IMG/VR virus record: IMGVR_UViG_3300044712_002217
Span: 1-54,716 of that record
Source: a virus
Direction: 5' to 3' (one strand)
DNA length: 54,716 nucleotides
This document shows positions 14,810-23,710 of this stretch, piece by piece; the first letter of the stretch is position 1, and each line of letters opens with the position of its first letter. Both the position numbers and the translations under genes were made by a program. The notes under the pieces were generated by a model that saw only the letters and a program-made list of their open reading frames with translations, was not told the origin of the DNA and did no database searches.

Positions 14810-16639
14810 ATGGCATACATTTTTGATCTTCCCCAGACTATAGGCGTTGATTCAGGAGACACCCACGATGGTGCGCTCCTTGGTCAATTCACGAAACAAG
14901 ACTACAACGGAATTACTTTTTACTCTCAATATCACGAATTCCAGTACGCAGTAATTCAAGGATCGCTTTCTAACCCATCTGAGCAAAACTGGGTTCCTGT
15001 TCAAGACAATTTTAACGATGCTGTGGCGCAAGATTTGTTTACGCCAGGAACTGATCCAGACTTTAACTATACGTCTCTTTATATTTCTTATAGAGATGGG
15101 ATCGATGGGTACAAATTTAACTGTACTACAGCTGCTACGGGTACATTTACGTTTGTTGTAGAATATAACTCGCCTTCAGGCTATATCACTATGCCTGGCG
15201 CAACATTAAGCGTTAACTTCTTGAAAACAACAGGCGATTCAACTTTAACGCTCGGAACAATCCCTACCCTATGGCCAGAAGATTATATAGGCCTACCTTC
15301 TTCTCCAAGGGAAAGGTGGATAAGAATTAGGGTTGCAACGGGAACTGTTACGGGTGCTGCAACTGTTACGGGCGCATGGGCAAAATCAGCTATCCCAGAG
15401 GCAGATATTACACCGCTTGCTCCAAACCCTCCCTATTACAACCCCTATGCAGGGCGCATAGTCACTGAAAATGATATTTTGTATTTGAGCGCAGAATTTA
15501 AGCCAGGGTTAATGTATTTTTCATATCAAGTCCCAATGGTTGATGGCGGCGTTTCATTCAAATACTCGAAAGCAGATGGAACGTTTGGAGATTTAGAGGT
15601 TGAAGTAGATTTATCGGGCGGATTTAGCGTAGAAAACACACAATTAACTGACTTTACAATTTTAAATGCAACGAACACGAACGCAACAATTACAACTGTT
15701 CAGGCCTTGACGGGTAATGGGTATATTGATGCTGTAGCAGCTGCAACCCCAACAGCCACGACCGATCGATGGATTGTAGGACTGTCTGACACTACAACTG
15801 GAACAATTAAATATGCGCTTCATATGACTTTTATTTCAGGTATAGCACGCTATCAAGTTTATATCGACGGACTTTTAATTTTAACAAGCCCAACGGATTG
15901 GGGTTTCTACAACGATGTAGAGGTTCTCCGTTATAATGGTGAAGTTTATTTTAGAACGGGTGGAAAAACTCTAAGCGTGACAGTTGGTGCAAATGACTCG
16001 AATTTGCTCTATGGGCGTGTGATCGGTGTTGATGACTTGGTTGAGATAGATGGTATCGTTCTAGTTGATTGGGCGTCATCACGCTATGCAAAACCAATCA
16101 CAGTAACATGGGACAATAATACTGATTTTGATGTAACGCCTGATTCTGGCTCGGCATCTTATCCTGCGTCTTATTCCCTAGCCTTTACAACCCCAACAGA
16201 TTTTGCACCACTAACTGCCGAGCTTTCTAAAACAGGGGTTGCTGGCTACAATATTGGGATTGTTAACACCACTACCCCAACCCAAGTCGCTGAACTTATG
16301 ATTGAAAACTATGTGGGTTGCGACGATCCTTCAAACAACCTATTTAAAACGGGAACTCAAACCATAATTAACTTTACCAACTTGGTAACTCAAAATACTG
16401 GGGCAGAAGCCTTTGATAGCGCACAATTTAGAGGAGCGTTTACCTATATTATTCAGAACACTGGTGGTGCGTTTTCAAGGTTAGTATTGTTTGCTCCTTC
16501 AAGTTCTGATCGAACTCCAATTGATACCCAGGCTTTGAGTCCTAAAATTGGTGTAACTGATATTGGCATTATCCAAGTTGGATTTCAAGCAACTGATCAA
16601 GATGTTGGAAACCCTTCAGAAATTTCAATATCTACGTAA
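14810..16639 (+). CDS. Large beta-rich virion protein (fibre/receptor-binding candidate)
   Basis: A 609-aa protein rich in Thr, Gly, Asn and aromatic residues, with almost no Cys (one near residue 105, one in GCDDP), typical of phage surface proteins. Segments at about 320-400 (RWIVGLSDTT, YALHMTFISGIARYQVYID, RYNGEVYFRTGGK) resemble a lectin-like jelly-roll. The C-terminal 130 residues (TPDSGSASYPASYSLAFTT onward) look like an Ig-like or carbohydrate-binding module. Its own -10 and terminator isolate it from the upstream genes. It may bind host surface sugars. No hydrolase residues are recognised. Confidence 0.6.
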   Translation: MAYIFDLPQTIGVDSGDTHDGALLGQFTKQDYNGITFYSQYHEFQYAVIQGSLSNPSEQNWVPVQDNFNDAVAQDLFTPGTDPDFNYTSLYISYRDGIDGYKFNCTTAATGTFTFVVEYNSPSGYITMPGATLSVNFLKTTGDSTLTLGTIPTLWPEDYIGLPSSPRERWIRIRVATGTVTGAATVTGAWAKSAIPEADITPLAPNPPYYNPYAGRIVTENDILYLSAEFKPGLMYFSYQVPMVDGGVSFKYSKADGTFGDLEVEVDLSGGFSVENTQLTDFTILNATNTNATITTVQALTGNGYIDAVAAATPTATTDRWIVGLSDTTTGTIKYALHMTFISGIARYQVYIDGLLILTSPTDWGFYNDVEVLRYNGEVYFRTGGKTLSVTVGANDSNLLYGRVIGVDDLVEIDGIVLVDWASSRYAKPITVTWDNNTDFDVTPDSGSASYPASYSLAFTTPTDFAPLTAELSKTGVAGYNIGIVNTTTPTQVAELMIENYVGCDDPSNNLFKTGTQTIINFTNLVTQNTGAEAFDSAQFRGAFTYIIQNTGGAFSRLVLFAPSSSDRTPIDTQALSPKIGVTDIGIIQVGFQATDQDVGNPSEISIST

Positions 16640-16692
16640 AAAAAACATAAGAGAATTTAACATAAATATAAAAATAATATAAGGAACACACC

Positions 16693-17808
16693 ATGGATTA
16701 CTTGATAAGAAAAATTCTAACCGAGACTGAGTATGCAGCGCAATCTGCAACGCTTGGCCCTTATGACGGAGTCATAGTTGTAGCAGATTATGATCCAAAA
16801 ATTGTTATAAAGCTTGCTATTGGCTCTCAGACTTTTGTTCCTTCCTCGGCAGGAGCTGCCCCCTCAACAGCGACCTATTTAACGAATACGACTCAAACAA
16901 CTGATCTCCCAAACTCAGTAAGTTTGGGGGATACGAACCTAAATGTGGGAACGCAAGCCATTTTGATGAACAACCCTTCAGTATTTGGGGAGGCTACGAT
17001 TGTCGGAAACGTCTTGCAAAATAACGACTCAGGATTTTTGTGGGTCGATAATGCCGGAGCTTTAAGCCAAACCCGAACACTTGATTTCCAAACCACCTCT
17101 GGAAAACAAAATTTAACGATCAATAATATCGATGTTTTAACCTTTGATGCAACAGCCTATTCTCTAAACGGAAATACAGTAGCGTCAGACACTGCGTTTT
17201 ATGCTCCGATCATTTATGGGGCTACGTTTTCAAATATTGTTGGTTCTGACATTACCTTTACTCCCTATTCACAGCCAGCACTCACAGTTACCTATGATAC
17301 CGCAACTACAGTTACGATTCAAAAAGATCTGTTCTTAACGGGATTAACTGCAACGTCAGGAACTGCCTTAATTCTCGATGGATCAAACCAGGTGAGGCTT
17401 TTAACGTCATCTGAACGATTTAAAGAAGATATTCGGACTGTTTGTGTATTTGACCCGACTATAAAAGAAAGGTTTAAAGCTTTAAGGCCAGTTACCTTTC
17501 GTTATAAATATGCCGATGAAAAGTCAAACGATCCTGAAATATCTATTGGATTAATTGCAGAAGAAGTGGTTAAGCTATTTCCTGAAACAGTAAATTTAGA
17601 TAAGGAAAAGCTACCGTTTTCAATTTCATATGACCAAATTAGCGTAATCACAGTTGCTGTCGTTCAAAATTTGTTGAAGGAAATTAATTTGTTGAAAGAT
17701 GAAGTTTCTAAGCTTACGCTTAAATCTATTTTTGATCTTTCTTTATTGGAGATTGAGTTATTAAAGAAACGTCTAGACACGCTTGAAAGCGCAGGCAAGA
17801 TTAGTTAA
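16693..17808 (+). CDS. Tail fibre with C-terminal peptidase S74 self-cleaving chaperone
   Basis: A 371-aa fibre. Residues 1-235 are beta-rich fibre shaft. Residues 239-371 are an intramolecular chaperone of auto-processing (S74/endosialidase-type): S239-S-E-R-F-K244 gives the Ser-Lys dyad at the expected cleavage site, followed by LRPVTFRYK, IGLIAEEV, FPETV, ISYDQISV and a long C-terminal helix with a coiled-coil pattern. These domains trimerise the fibre and are then cut off just before the Ser. The N-terminal ~50 residues (MDYLIRKILTETEY) are the likely attachment end. AAGGA precedes the ATG. It is the last gene of the tail module. Confidence 0.88.
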   Translation: MDYLIRKILTETEYAAQSATLGPYDGVIVVADYDPKIVIKLAIGSQTFVPSSAGAAPSTATYLTNTTQTTDLPNSVSLGDTNLNVGTQAILMNNPSVFGEATIVGNVLQNNDSGFLWVDNAGALSQTRTLDFQTTSGKQNLTINNIDVLTFDATAYSLNGNTVASDTAFYAPIIYGATFSNIVGSDITFTPYSQPALTVTYDTATTVTIQKDLFLTGLTATSGTALILDGSNQVRLLTSSERFKEDIRTVCVFDPTIKERFKALRPVTFRYKYADEKSNDPEISIGLIAEEVVKLFPETVNLDKEKLPFSISYDQISVITVAVVQNLLKEINLLKDEVSKLTLKSIFDLSLLEIELLKKRLDTLESAGKIS

Positions 17809-17813
17809 AAAAG

Positions 17814-17858
17814 TAGATCTCGCACTATGAATTGATTGGAGATCTGGCGCGAGATCTA
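17814..17858 (+). terminator. Hairpin after the fibre gene
   Basis: TAGATCTCGC (17814-17823) pairs perfectly with GCGAGATCTA (17849-17858). The 25-base loop carries a further GAGATCT copy, so alternative pairings exist. It lacks a T-run and may be a processing or weak termination structure between convergent units. Confidence 0.55.
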
Positions 17859-17912
17859 ATTTACATTAAGAGAATTCTTTGAAGCGGTCAAATCAAAATT
17901 TCTTAATAAATT

Positions 17913-18257
17913 TTATATGTTTTTTTTATATTTTTGGGTATGTAACTCATTCAATTCAAGATTAAATTGAAAAATCAAGCTTAAGATCTTTTTGACTTTC
18001 CTATACTTTTTGCTAAGTTTGCTTAGTTTGAGAAAAGTTTTATGCCTAAATTCATCCCATCCTACATAATCTTCCTCAACCAGTTTTTGCATCTCTCTTT
18101 TAGAGTGTGCAATTTTTCTTGAAACCATTTCAAAAGCAATCTCTTTCCTGCTTCGAATGTCAGGTGTTTTTATTGTGATTTCAGAGCCATGGGATACAAT
18201 CTTTAAATTTCCCAATTTGAACTTTTTAAGAGGGTCTGTCATCTCGGTTGAGTGCAT
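17913..18257 (-). CDS. Hypothetical basic protein, 114 aa
   Basis: A Lys-rich helical protein (KLSKLSKKYRKVKKILSLIF near the C-terminus) ending in an Asn/Lys tail. It is the last gene of the 20069-17913 leftward group and does not carry the family motif of its four upstream neighbours. It overlaps the preceding gene; an ATG at 18242 (ATGA overlap) is an alternative start. Unrecognised; the basic character would allow nucleic-acid binding. Confidence 0.6.
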   Translation of the reverse strand: MHSTEMTDPLKKFKLGNLKIVSHGSEITIKTPDIRSRKEIAFEMVSRKIAHSKREMQKLVEEDYVGWDEFRHKTFLKLSKLSKKYRKVKKILSLIFQFNLELNELHTQKYKKNI

Positions 18258-18664
18258 AATATAAATCCGATAAAATTAGGCTGTAATCGCCTAAAAGGAT
18301 GATCAAGATGCATAGAGACTTCAGACCATCTTTTTTGGAACGATTGTATTTCTTCTTCCGGAAAACCAATTCGTAATGTTCGGGGGCCATTGGTTTTCTC
18401 CTGAAACTCTAAGATAATTGATTTTAAAAGCCTCCGAAATGTACGATAAGCTTTCCAATCTCTTTCGATTTTGTTTTTATAATCATCAAGCTCTTTCCCC
18501 TTAAGGGATAAAGACATAAGGTGGGCAGTTATATGTGGCCCCATCTCAGCCCGTTCAACCCTCGGGCAATCAAACAACCCACCCCTCTTAATCTCTTTAC
18601 CCTTCCCAAAGAAATCTGGCCAAGCGATCGCAAACATATTAGTAGTTTGTGGTTCGGCGTTCAT
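18239..18664 (-). CDS. Member 4 of the NMFAI/ERDWKAY paralogue family
   Basis: A 141-aa protein from the ATG at 18664, which has GGAGG directly upstream; the frame from 18706 adds an unlikely hydrophobic lead. It carries the family marks: N-terminal TNMFAIAWPDFFGKG, central KNKIERDWKAYRTF, and C-terminal RWSEVSMHLDHPFRRLQPNF. The family is helical and soluble. Function unknown. Confidence 0.75.
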   Translation of the reverse strand: MNAEPQTTNMFAIAWPDFFGKGKEIKRGGLFDCPRVERAEMGPHITAHLMSLSLKGKELDDYKNKIERDWKAYRTFRRLLKSIILEFQEKTNGPRTLRIGFPEEEIQSFQKRWSEVSMHLDHPFRRLQPNFIGFILCTQPR

Positions 18665-18665
18665 T

Positions 18666-19181
18666 TTAATAGTCCTCCAAATCAATAAGACGTTTTTGAT
18701 GTTCAATCAGACTGCTGTGAATTTTTCTAAATGGAAAATCTAGATTTTTTGAAATTTGTTCCCAGCGTGTTTGATACACTGGGGCAGCATCAAAGCCAAC
18801 ACTCATCAGGTATGGATTATGTCTCATCTCACTTTTGACCTGATCGAGAAAATCTTTAAGCAGGTTTACAAAAGTCTCATAAGCTTTCCAATCTCTTTCT
18901 ATGGTTGCCTTGTGATGCTCGAGAGTATTTAACCATGCTTCACGCGTAGATGCAGTTTCAAAATATTGTTCTGAGTCATAAAAATTATCTTTCAGGTGTT
19001 TTTCTATAAAAGGCTCGAATGATTCCCTTTCAAAAATAGGTGCTTCAAACTCATCTCGCGTATCGTCTTCGTGTAGCCCCCATCCAAAGTTTACCCCCCT
19101 TCCAAAATACATTGGAGAAGATATTGCAAACATATTTGTGTGTTGTGGGCTATCAGCCTCGGTTTTTAGTGTTTCATTCAT
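18666..19181 (-). CDS. Member 3 of the NMFAI/ERDWKAY paralogue family
   Basis: A 171-aa protein with TNMFAISSPMYFGRG near residues 15-29, KATIERDWKAYETFVNLL in the middle and RWEQISKNLDFPFRKIHSSL near the end. A mid-region insertion (EQYFETASTREAWLNTL) is shared with the 19626 gene. It overlaps the upstream gene by four bases. No known domain is recognised. Confidence 0.75.
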   Translation of the reverse strand: MNETLKTEADSPQHTNMFAISSPMYFGRGVNFGWGLHEDDTRDEFEAPIFERESFEPFIEKHLKDNFYDSEQYFETASTREAWLNTLEHHKATIERDWKAYETFVNLLKDFLDQVKSEMRHNPYLMSVGFDAAPVYQTRWEQISKNLDFPFRKIHSSLIEHQKRLIDLEDY

Positions 19182-19612
19182 ATTTCTGGATTCCTGAATA
19201 TAAACAATACAAAATCAGGATGTAACTTTTGCCAACCTTGATCAAGATTGCCAGATATTTTTTTCCATCCTTCTCGAAATTCCTTAATTAAATCTAAATT
19301 GTATTGAAGCGCGCGATCTTTTCTAAACTCTTTAATAAAAGAAGTAAGCAAAGCTCGAAACTCCTCATATTCTTTTAAATCCCTTTCAATTTTGTGTTTA
19401 TAGGCTTCGAGTTTTTCTCCTTTAAGCCCAGAAGAGTTTATGCGAGCTTGAATAAGCGGTTCAAAATCCCTTCTAGTCATTTTTAAGAAAATAAGGCATG
19501 CCTCATCTAAGGTTTTTGCAGTATTTACTTTGTCAGATAACTCTGGCCAAGGGTGTTGAAACATATTTAAACGTTGTGGTTGGCTTAAATCAATGACGGC
19601 AGTATCTTCCAT
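19178..19612 (-). CDS. Member 2 of the NMFAI/ERDWKAY paralogue family
   Basis: A 144-aa protein. The N-terminal motif reads LNMFQHPWPELSD, the centre YKHKIERDLKEYEEFRALL and the C-terminus GWKKISGNLDQGWQKLHPDF. It is the most divergent copy (W to L in ERDWK, PF to GW). Overlaps member 3. The order and overlaps show a co-transcribed tandem array. Confidence 0.73.
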   Translation of the reverse strand: MEDTAVIDLSQPQRLNMFQHPWPELSDKVNTAKTLDEACLIFLKMTRRDFEPLIQARINSSGLKGEKLEAYKHKIERDLKEYEEFRALLTSFIKEFRKDRALQYNLDLIKEFREGWKKISGNLDQGWQKLHPDFVLFIFRNPEI

Positions 19613-19625
19613 GAGTGTTTTTCCT

Positions 19626-20069
19626 TTATATTTTTGAGACGCTAAGAGCCCTTCGGATATACCCGCAAATTTCTCCTATTGAGTTCTTAAAAGGCGTCTC
19701 TAATTCCTGACTCACTTCCTCCCATCTTTTTTTAATTGTGTCATAGGTAAGAGTTTCTGAGGGGTTGTTTTTATAATAAATTAATGCTTGATCCATAAAA
19801 GGAATAAAAACGTCTTTGAACTTTTCGTATGCTTTCCAATCATTAAAAGCCTTAGTTTTAAAGTTAATTAACGCTTGATTCCATTCTTTTTTTGCCTTTT
19901 GAGTTTCAAAAAACTTTTCACAATGCATAAAAATAATCTCAATATTATCTTGCATAATTCTTTCATAATCCTCTTGTTCAAGCAAAGTATAATGCTTAGT
20001 ATTGACATAATAAGCATCTCTTGAATAATGAAAGGGGGAGGATATTGCAAAAATGTTTGTATCTAACAT
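19626..20069 (-). CDS. Member 1 of the NMFAI/ERDWKAY paralogue family
   Basis: A 147-aa protein starting MLDTNIFAISSPFHYSRD, with FNDWKAYEKFKDVF and RWEEVSQELETPFKNSIGE. It is the first gene of the leftward array. AAAAGGAAAA precedes its ATG. It diverges from the GroEL-like gene across a 75-base AT-rich region with a near-palindrome (TATAATCGATTAATTATA), which may hold opposed promoters and couple the expression of array and chaperonin. Confidence 0.75.
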   Translation of the reverse strand: MLDTNIFAISSPFHYSRDAYYVNTKHYTLLEQEDYERIMQDNIEIIFMHCEKFFETQKAKKEWNQALINFKTKAFNDWKAYEKFKDVFIPFMDQALIYYKNNPSETLTYDTIKKRWEEVSQELETPFKNSIGEICGYIRRALSVSKI

Positions 20070-20144
20070 ACTCGTTTTCCTTTTACATTTTGTTTATAAT
20101 CGATTAATTATAAATAAGTAAAAACAACAAGGAAAGCAATAAGA

Positions 20145-21920
20145 ATGATTTTCAAACAAGTCGTGTCTGGGGTAGAAGCCCATAAAAAAGTCTATTCAGG
20201 TCTAAAAGAACTCTCAGAAACTGTAGGGTCAACGTTTGGACCAAACGGACACTCAGTATCCCTGCAAAAAGACGACGGTCACCTTCATTGTACAAAAGAT
20301 GGCGTCACAGTCGCCCGCGAAATGACCTTTTCAGATCAGGTCGAATATTGCGCATCAACCTACATTAAAGATATCGCAAATAATACAGTTTCAAGGGCTG
20401 GTGACGGTACGACTACTGCAATTTTACTTGCATGGGAACTTTACAAAGCGGGTAGATCTGAAGAGGGTGAGCCCTTGGTAAAGATTACGCCTCAATTTAG
20501 GAATGACTTGAAAGAAGCAACAACGAAGGCTATTGATTATTTAAATTCGGTAGCTCTTCCTTCGAAAGATCCAGAAACACTTGAAAAAGTTGCCTTAATT
20601 GCATCCAACAACGATACCGAAATAGCATCATTGTTAAAAGAAGCTATAGAAGTTATCGGAGAAACAGGAAATATTTACGTAGAGCCTTCAAAATCTACTC
20701 AAACAAAACTCTTTACGTCTCCTGGGATGGGCATTATGAAAGGCTTTATGTCCAGCTATTTTATTAACAACCCTCAACGCATGAATTCAGAATTAATGTA
20801 TCCGTTTGTATTAGTAACTGAAGATGAAATTTATTCGGTGTTCCAATTAAGCAATCTGGCATACCAAATCACCAATTACCATCAAAAATTACGCGCAGAA
20901 GGTGAAGATTTAGGTGGCAAGTTAACAGATGTACCCCATCTTTTAATTGTGTGTAAAAAAATAAAAGATGATATTTTGGAGTGGGTGATAACCCAACACT
21001 TGCACAGAAGCTTAAATATTTGTGTAATCCAAGCAGATCATTTGGGCGATTCCCCAACAGCTCTAGAAGACTTTATGACAGATTTAAGGTTGATCACAGG
21101 ATGTGAAGGTATCGGTTCAAAGTTTACAAAACGATTGGGTACTGGAACACAGCAGGCTAATATTTCAGATTTAGGTCGATTGCATAAATCAATCGTCACC
21201 AAAGACAAAAGTATATTCATACCCCTTCCAGAAAATGCAGAAAAAATGCGTGAAGTGTCTCAAGGGTTAAGAACCCAGCTTGAATCTGAAACTGACGAAG
21301 AGCTTAGATCAGTAATCAGGCACAGAATTTCCAGACTTTCGGACGGTGTTGCGATCCTATCAGTTGGTGGTTCTACAGAAAAATCTGTTAACGAACGCGC
21401 AGATCGCATTGAAGATGCCGTGTGTGCTGTGATGGTAGCTCGAGAACATGGGGCATTACCTGGAGGTGGCATGCCATATCTGATGGCTGCAAAACATTTG
21501 TTTGGAGAAGAAGTATCTCGTGGAAATATGTTTTTAATTGCGGCCTTGGAAAATGTTGTTCGACAATTATTCAAAACTAATCATGCTGATGAATTGTTTC
21601 AGGATTGCATATGTGATGGGGTAAGGGCCAATTGTGGAAAAGATCCAAAGGTGTGGATTGGTGCAAATTTACGAACAGGAAAAGGTAATATTTGTCTTTA
21701 TGAAGAGGGCATTCTTGAACCTGTAAAGGTTGTGATTGAAGCTATTCAAAACGCAACCGACATTATTTCAATGTTGTTAAATACAGAAAAGTTCGTAATT
21801 TACGCTGACAATCAGGATAAAAAATTTATTTACCCAGTTGAACCTAGAAACCCATTTTTAGGGGGTGGATTGATGATGGGCAACGGCAATGTTCCAAGCA
21901 TGAACATGATGGGCTATTAA
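20145..21920 (+). CDS. groEL: GroEL-like chaperonin
   Basis: A 591-aa phage chaperonin, longer than bacterial GroEL (about 545). The ATPase core is intact: FGPNGHSV (31-38), TKDGVTVA with D52, AGDGTTTA with D87 (E. coli numbering by coincidence), ASNND (153-157), and GVAILSVGGSTE then RIEDAV with D424, the counterpart of GroEL D398, followed by GALPGGG. The apical domain (about 190-400) is highly divergent and about 25 residues longer, so substrate and co-chaperonin contacts differ. The C-terminus is Gly/Met/Asn-rich (LMMGNGNVPSMNMMGY), like the GGM tails of GroEL. AAGGAAAG precedes the ATG. It may work with the GroES-like protein at 53814. Confidence 0.93.
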   Translation: MIFKQVVSGVEAHKKVYSGLKELSETVGSTFGPNGHSVSLQKDDGHLHCTKDGVTVAREMTFSDQVEYCASTYIKDIANNTVSRAGDGTTTAILLAWELYKAGRSEEGEPLVKITPQFRNDLKEATTKAIDYLNSVALPSKDPETLEKVALIASNNDTEIASLLKEAIEVIGETGNIYVEPSKSTQTKLFTSPGMGIMKGFMSSYFINNPQRMNSELMYPFVLVTEDEIYSVFQLSNLAYQITNYHQKLRAEGEDLGGKLTDVPHLLIVCKKIKDDILEWVITQHLHRSLNICVIQADHLGDSPTALEDFMTDLRLITGCEGIGSKFTKRLGTGTQQANISDLGRLHKSIVTKDKSIFIPLPENAEKMREVSQGLRTQLESETDEELRSVIRHRISRLSDGVAILSVGGSTEKSVNERADRIEDAVCAVMVAREHGALPGGGMPYLMAAKHLFGEEVSRGNMFLIAALENVVRQLFKTNHADELFQDCICDGVRANCGKDPKVWIGANLRTGKGNICLYEEGILEPVKVVIEAIQNATDIISMLLNTEKFVIYADNQDKKFIYPVEPRNPFLGGGLMMGNGNVPSMNMMGY

Positions 21921-21993
21921 CTACTGACTTGATTTTAGGATATGTTTAGCTTAAACTATCCAAAATTAGATCGGTATTTAGTTTTTATTTTTC

Positions 21994-22028
21994 AAAGAGG
22001 TTAGTGCAAACTGGCCTCTTTCTTTTTT
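21994..22028. terminator. Terminator between chaperonin and connector genes
   Basis: AAAGAGG(T) (21994-22001) pairs with (G)CCTCTTT (22014-22021), then CTTTTTT. The 3' T-run serves the rightward chaperonin gene. Confidence 0.8.
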
Positions 22029-22040
22029 CACTTAAAAAAT

Positions 22041-22688
22041 CTAACTTACTTTGTGATTAATGTTTTCATCAGTTTTGCCGAGCAAATCAGTTTTCCTGGC
22101 AACTCCCACCAAGTCCTTCATTTGCTCTAAGTGAAAATTTGCAACTGACATATTTCTTAAAAATAAAAAAGCGTAATATAGACACGCTTGAAGAAGAATG
22201 GTTGAGTACGTCTTTGTCATCCAGTTTTGCTGATTAGTTTCGTTCAAAGGATTAATCAATACATGATATCGGAGTGTATAGGAATACCCTTCTCCAATCG
22301 ATAAGGGGGCAGCCATGGGTGCAAACAAAAACTTTTGGTCTTGATCTTCATTGGAATAGTACTCGGGAATTCCAACAACGGTTGAATTGTCTTGAATCCG
22401 CCTGACATATCCATAAACTCGCCGTTTCATAGGGTAATATTTATCGTTCTCATCGGGGTTAGTTAGATCTATAGCTACTGTGTAAAGCCAATTATAGGGT
22501 TTTATAATTTCTTGAGTTCCGGGATAAATAAATCCAGTCACAGTTTCTTGGGATTGCAAAATATTTAATCTAAGTTGGGTTTCGCGTTGTCCGTTTTCAA
22601 TAATAGTTGGTAATTGGGCATCAAAGGACGGTTCATTTCCTTTTGTGGTGATAAATTTAATTTGCTCTTTTAAGTCATCATATGTCAT
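22041..22688 (-). CDS. Head-tail connector/adaptor protein
   Basis: A 215-aa protein with the layout of podoviral adaptor proteins: start MTYDDLKEQIKFIT, then PTIIENGQRETQLRLNI (helix), a proline-containing strand (EIIKPYNWLYTVAI), GIPEYYSNED, a central FLFAPMA segment, a long strand YSYTLRYHVLINPL, and a C-terminal helix of Leu/Ala (STILLQACLYYAFLFL). Such proteins form the ring under the portal. It is the last of three leftward genes and overlaps the preceding one by four bases. A second gp4-like connector is at 44825, so the two probably form successive rings. Confidence 0.7.
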   Translation of the reverse strand: MTYDDLKEQIKFITTKGNEPSFDAQLPTIIENGQRETQLRLNILQSQETVTGFIYPGTQEIIKPYNWLYTVAIDLTNPDENDKYYPMKRRVYGYVRRIQDNSTVVGIPEYYSNEDQDQKFLFAPMAAPLSIGEGYSYTLRYHVLINPLNETNQQNWMTKTYSTILLQACLYYAFLFLRNMSVANFHLEQMKDLVGVARKTDLLGKTDENINHKVS

Positions 22689-23350
22689 GCGGGAACCTTG
22701 GTGTAGGATATAAAAAATGAACTATTTTTTGCTTCGGACATTTCGACAGAAATTGATGAGCCTATGGTTAATAAAGTTTGTTCTGTAAGCCCCATTACTT
22801 GATAGTTAAACTGTCCAATAAAAGGTTGTAATAAAAGTATTCCAGATGTAAATACCGGGCTGGTGAGTTTTAAAACAATTTGATTAGTTGTTGATGCGGT
22901 GGTTACAAAAAAAGATTTTAGATTATAGTTAAAATTGGATTCAGAGTTTGCAAGTAAGGGGGTTGCGCCAATAATATTTGTTGAAGCTGCATAGTTTTCA
23001 AGCAAAATATTTGATGACAAGCTGTTAATCCCGTTGAACTCACGGTAATTAATTACTACATTAATAATATCACCCGCTGTAAACCCAGAGGATTTAATAG
23101 TTACAACATTTGTTAAATTATGAACAGGGGATAAATAAGTAGAAATTGGCGACACAAAAGTATTGTTGATTGACGCTGAAAAGCATATTTTTGTGCTTGA
23201 AGATGGGCCTGCAATTAAGGCAACAATACCTGTACCAAGTGATTGAATGGTACACTGGGTAATGATGATATTCGCAGAAGTTCCCAAAGTAAGCTCGGTT
23301 GAAGTAACACCTGCCCCTTGAGTAATTGAAGTTTGGATTTGTTTTAACAT
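22685..23350 (-). CDS. Beta-rich structural protein, 221 aa
   Basis: Ser/Thr/Ile/Asn-rich throughout with few charged residues (for example FVSPISTYLSPVHNLTNVVTI), no signal peptide, and starting MLKQIQTSITQGAGV. The composition matches a virion surface or decoration protein. It sits between a small structural gene and the connector gene, with a four-base overlap to the latter. No specific family is recognised. Confidence 0.62.
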   Translation of the reverse strand: MLKQIQTSITQGAGVTSTELTLGTSANIIITQCTIQSLGTGIVALIAGPSSSTKICFSASINNTFVSPISTYLSPVHNLTNVVTIKSSGFTAGDIINVVINYREFNGINSLSSNILLENYAASTNIIGATPLLANSESNFNYNLKSFFVTTASTTNQIVLKLTSPVFTSGILLLQPFIGQFNYQVMGLTEQTLLTIGSSISVEMSEAKNSSFFISYTKVPA

Positions 23351-23354
23351 GTTT

Positions 23355-23648
23355 TTATGGCCATGGCAGGAAATTTAAAATAGGTCGTGGGTTCTGAACG
23401 GGTTTGGGGTCTAGAATGATAGGGGGTGCAAGATTTGCTGGCTGTGGTTCGTCAACAAAATCTTTGTATACTCTAAGGCCCGTGTCATAAAGCATGTTTC
23501 CGCCAAATTCCATATACGGTACAAGATCATCATAAGGAACTACGAATTTTGAAAAATCGCACATTGCGGTCGGAGAAAAGCTCGAGGACCTTGCAATGTC
23601 GGGGTTAAATCCCATATCAATATAGCGTGAGGTAAAGGTTAGGGCCAT
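23355..23648 (-). CDS. Small structural protein, 97 aa
   Basis: Starts MALTFTSRYIDMGFNPDIARS and has a Pro-rich C-terminus (PPIILDPKPVQNPRPIL). It is the first gene of a tight leftward set with the 22685 and 22041 genes, so it is probably a minor head or tail component. Not recognised. Confidence 0.6.
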   Translation of the reverse strand: MALTFTSRYIDMGFNPDIARSSSFSPTAMCDFSKFVVPYDDLVPYMEFGGNMLYDTGLRVYKDFVDEPQPANLAPPIILDPKPVQNPRPILNFLPWP

Positions 23649-23710
23649 CTTATTTCTTATAATTTATTATACATAAATTTTAAGGCAGAAATGACCCCAT
23701 GTCAATAGTA

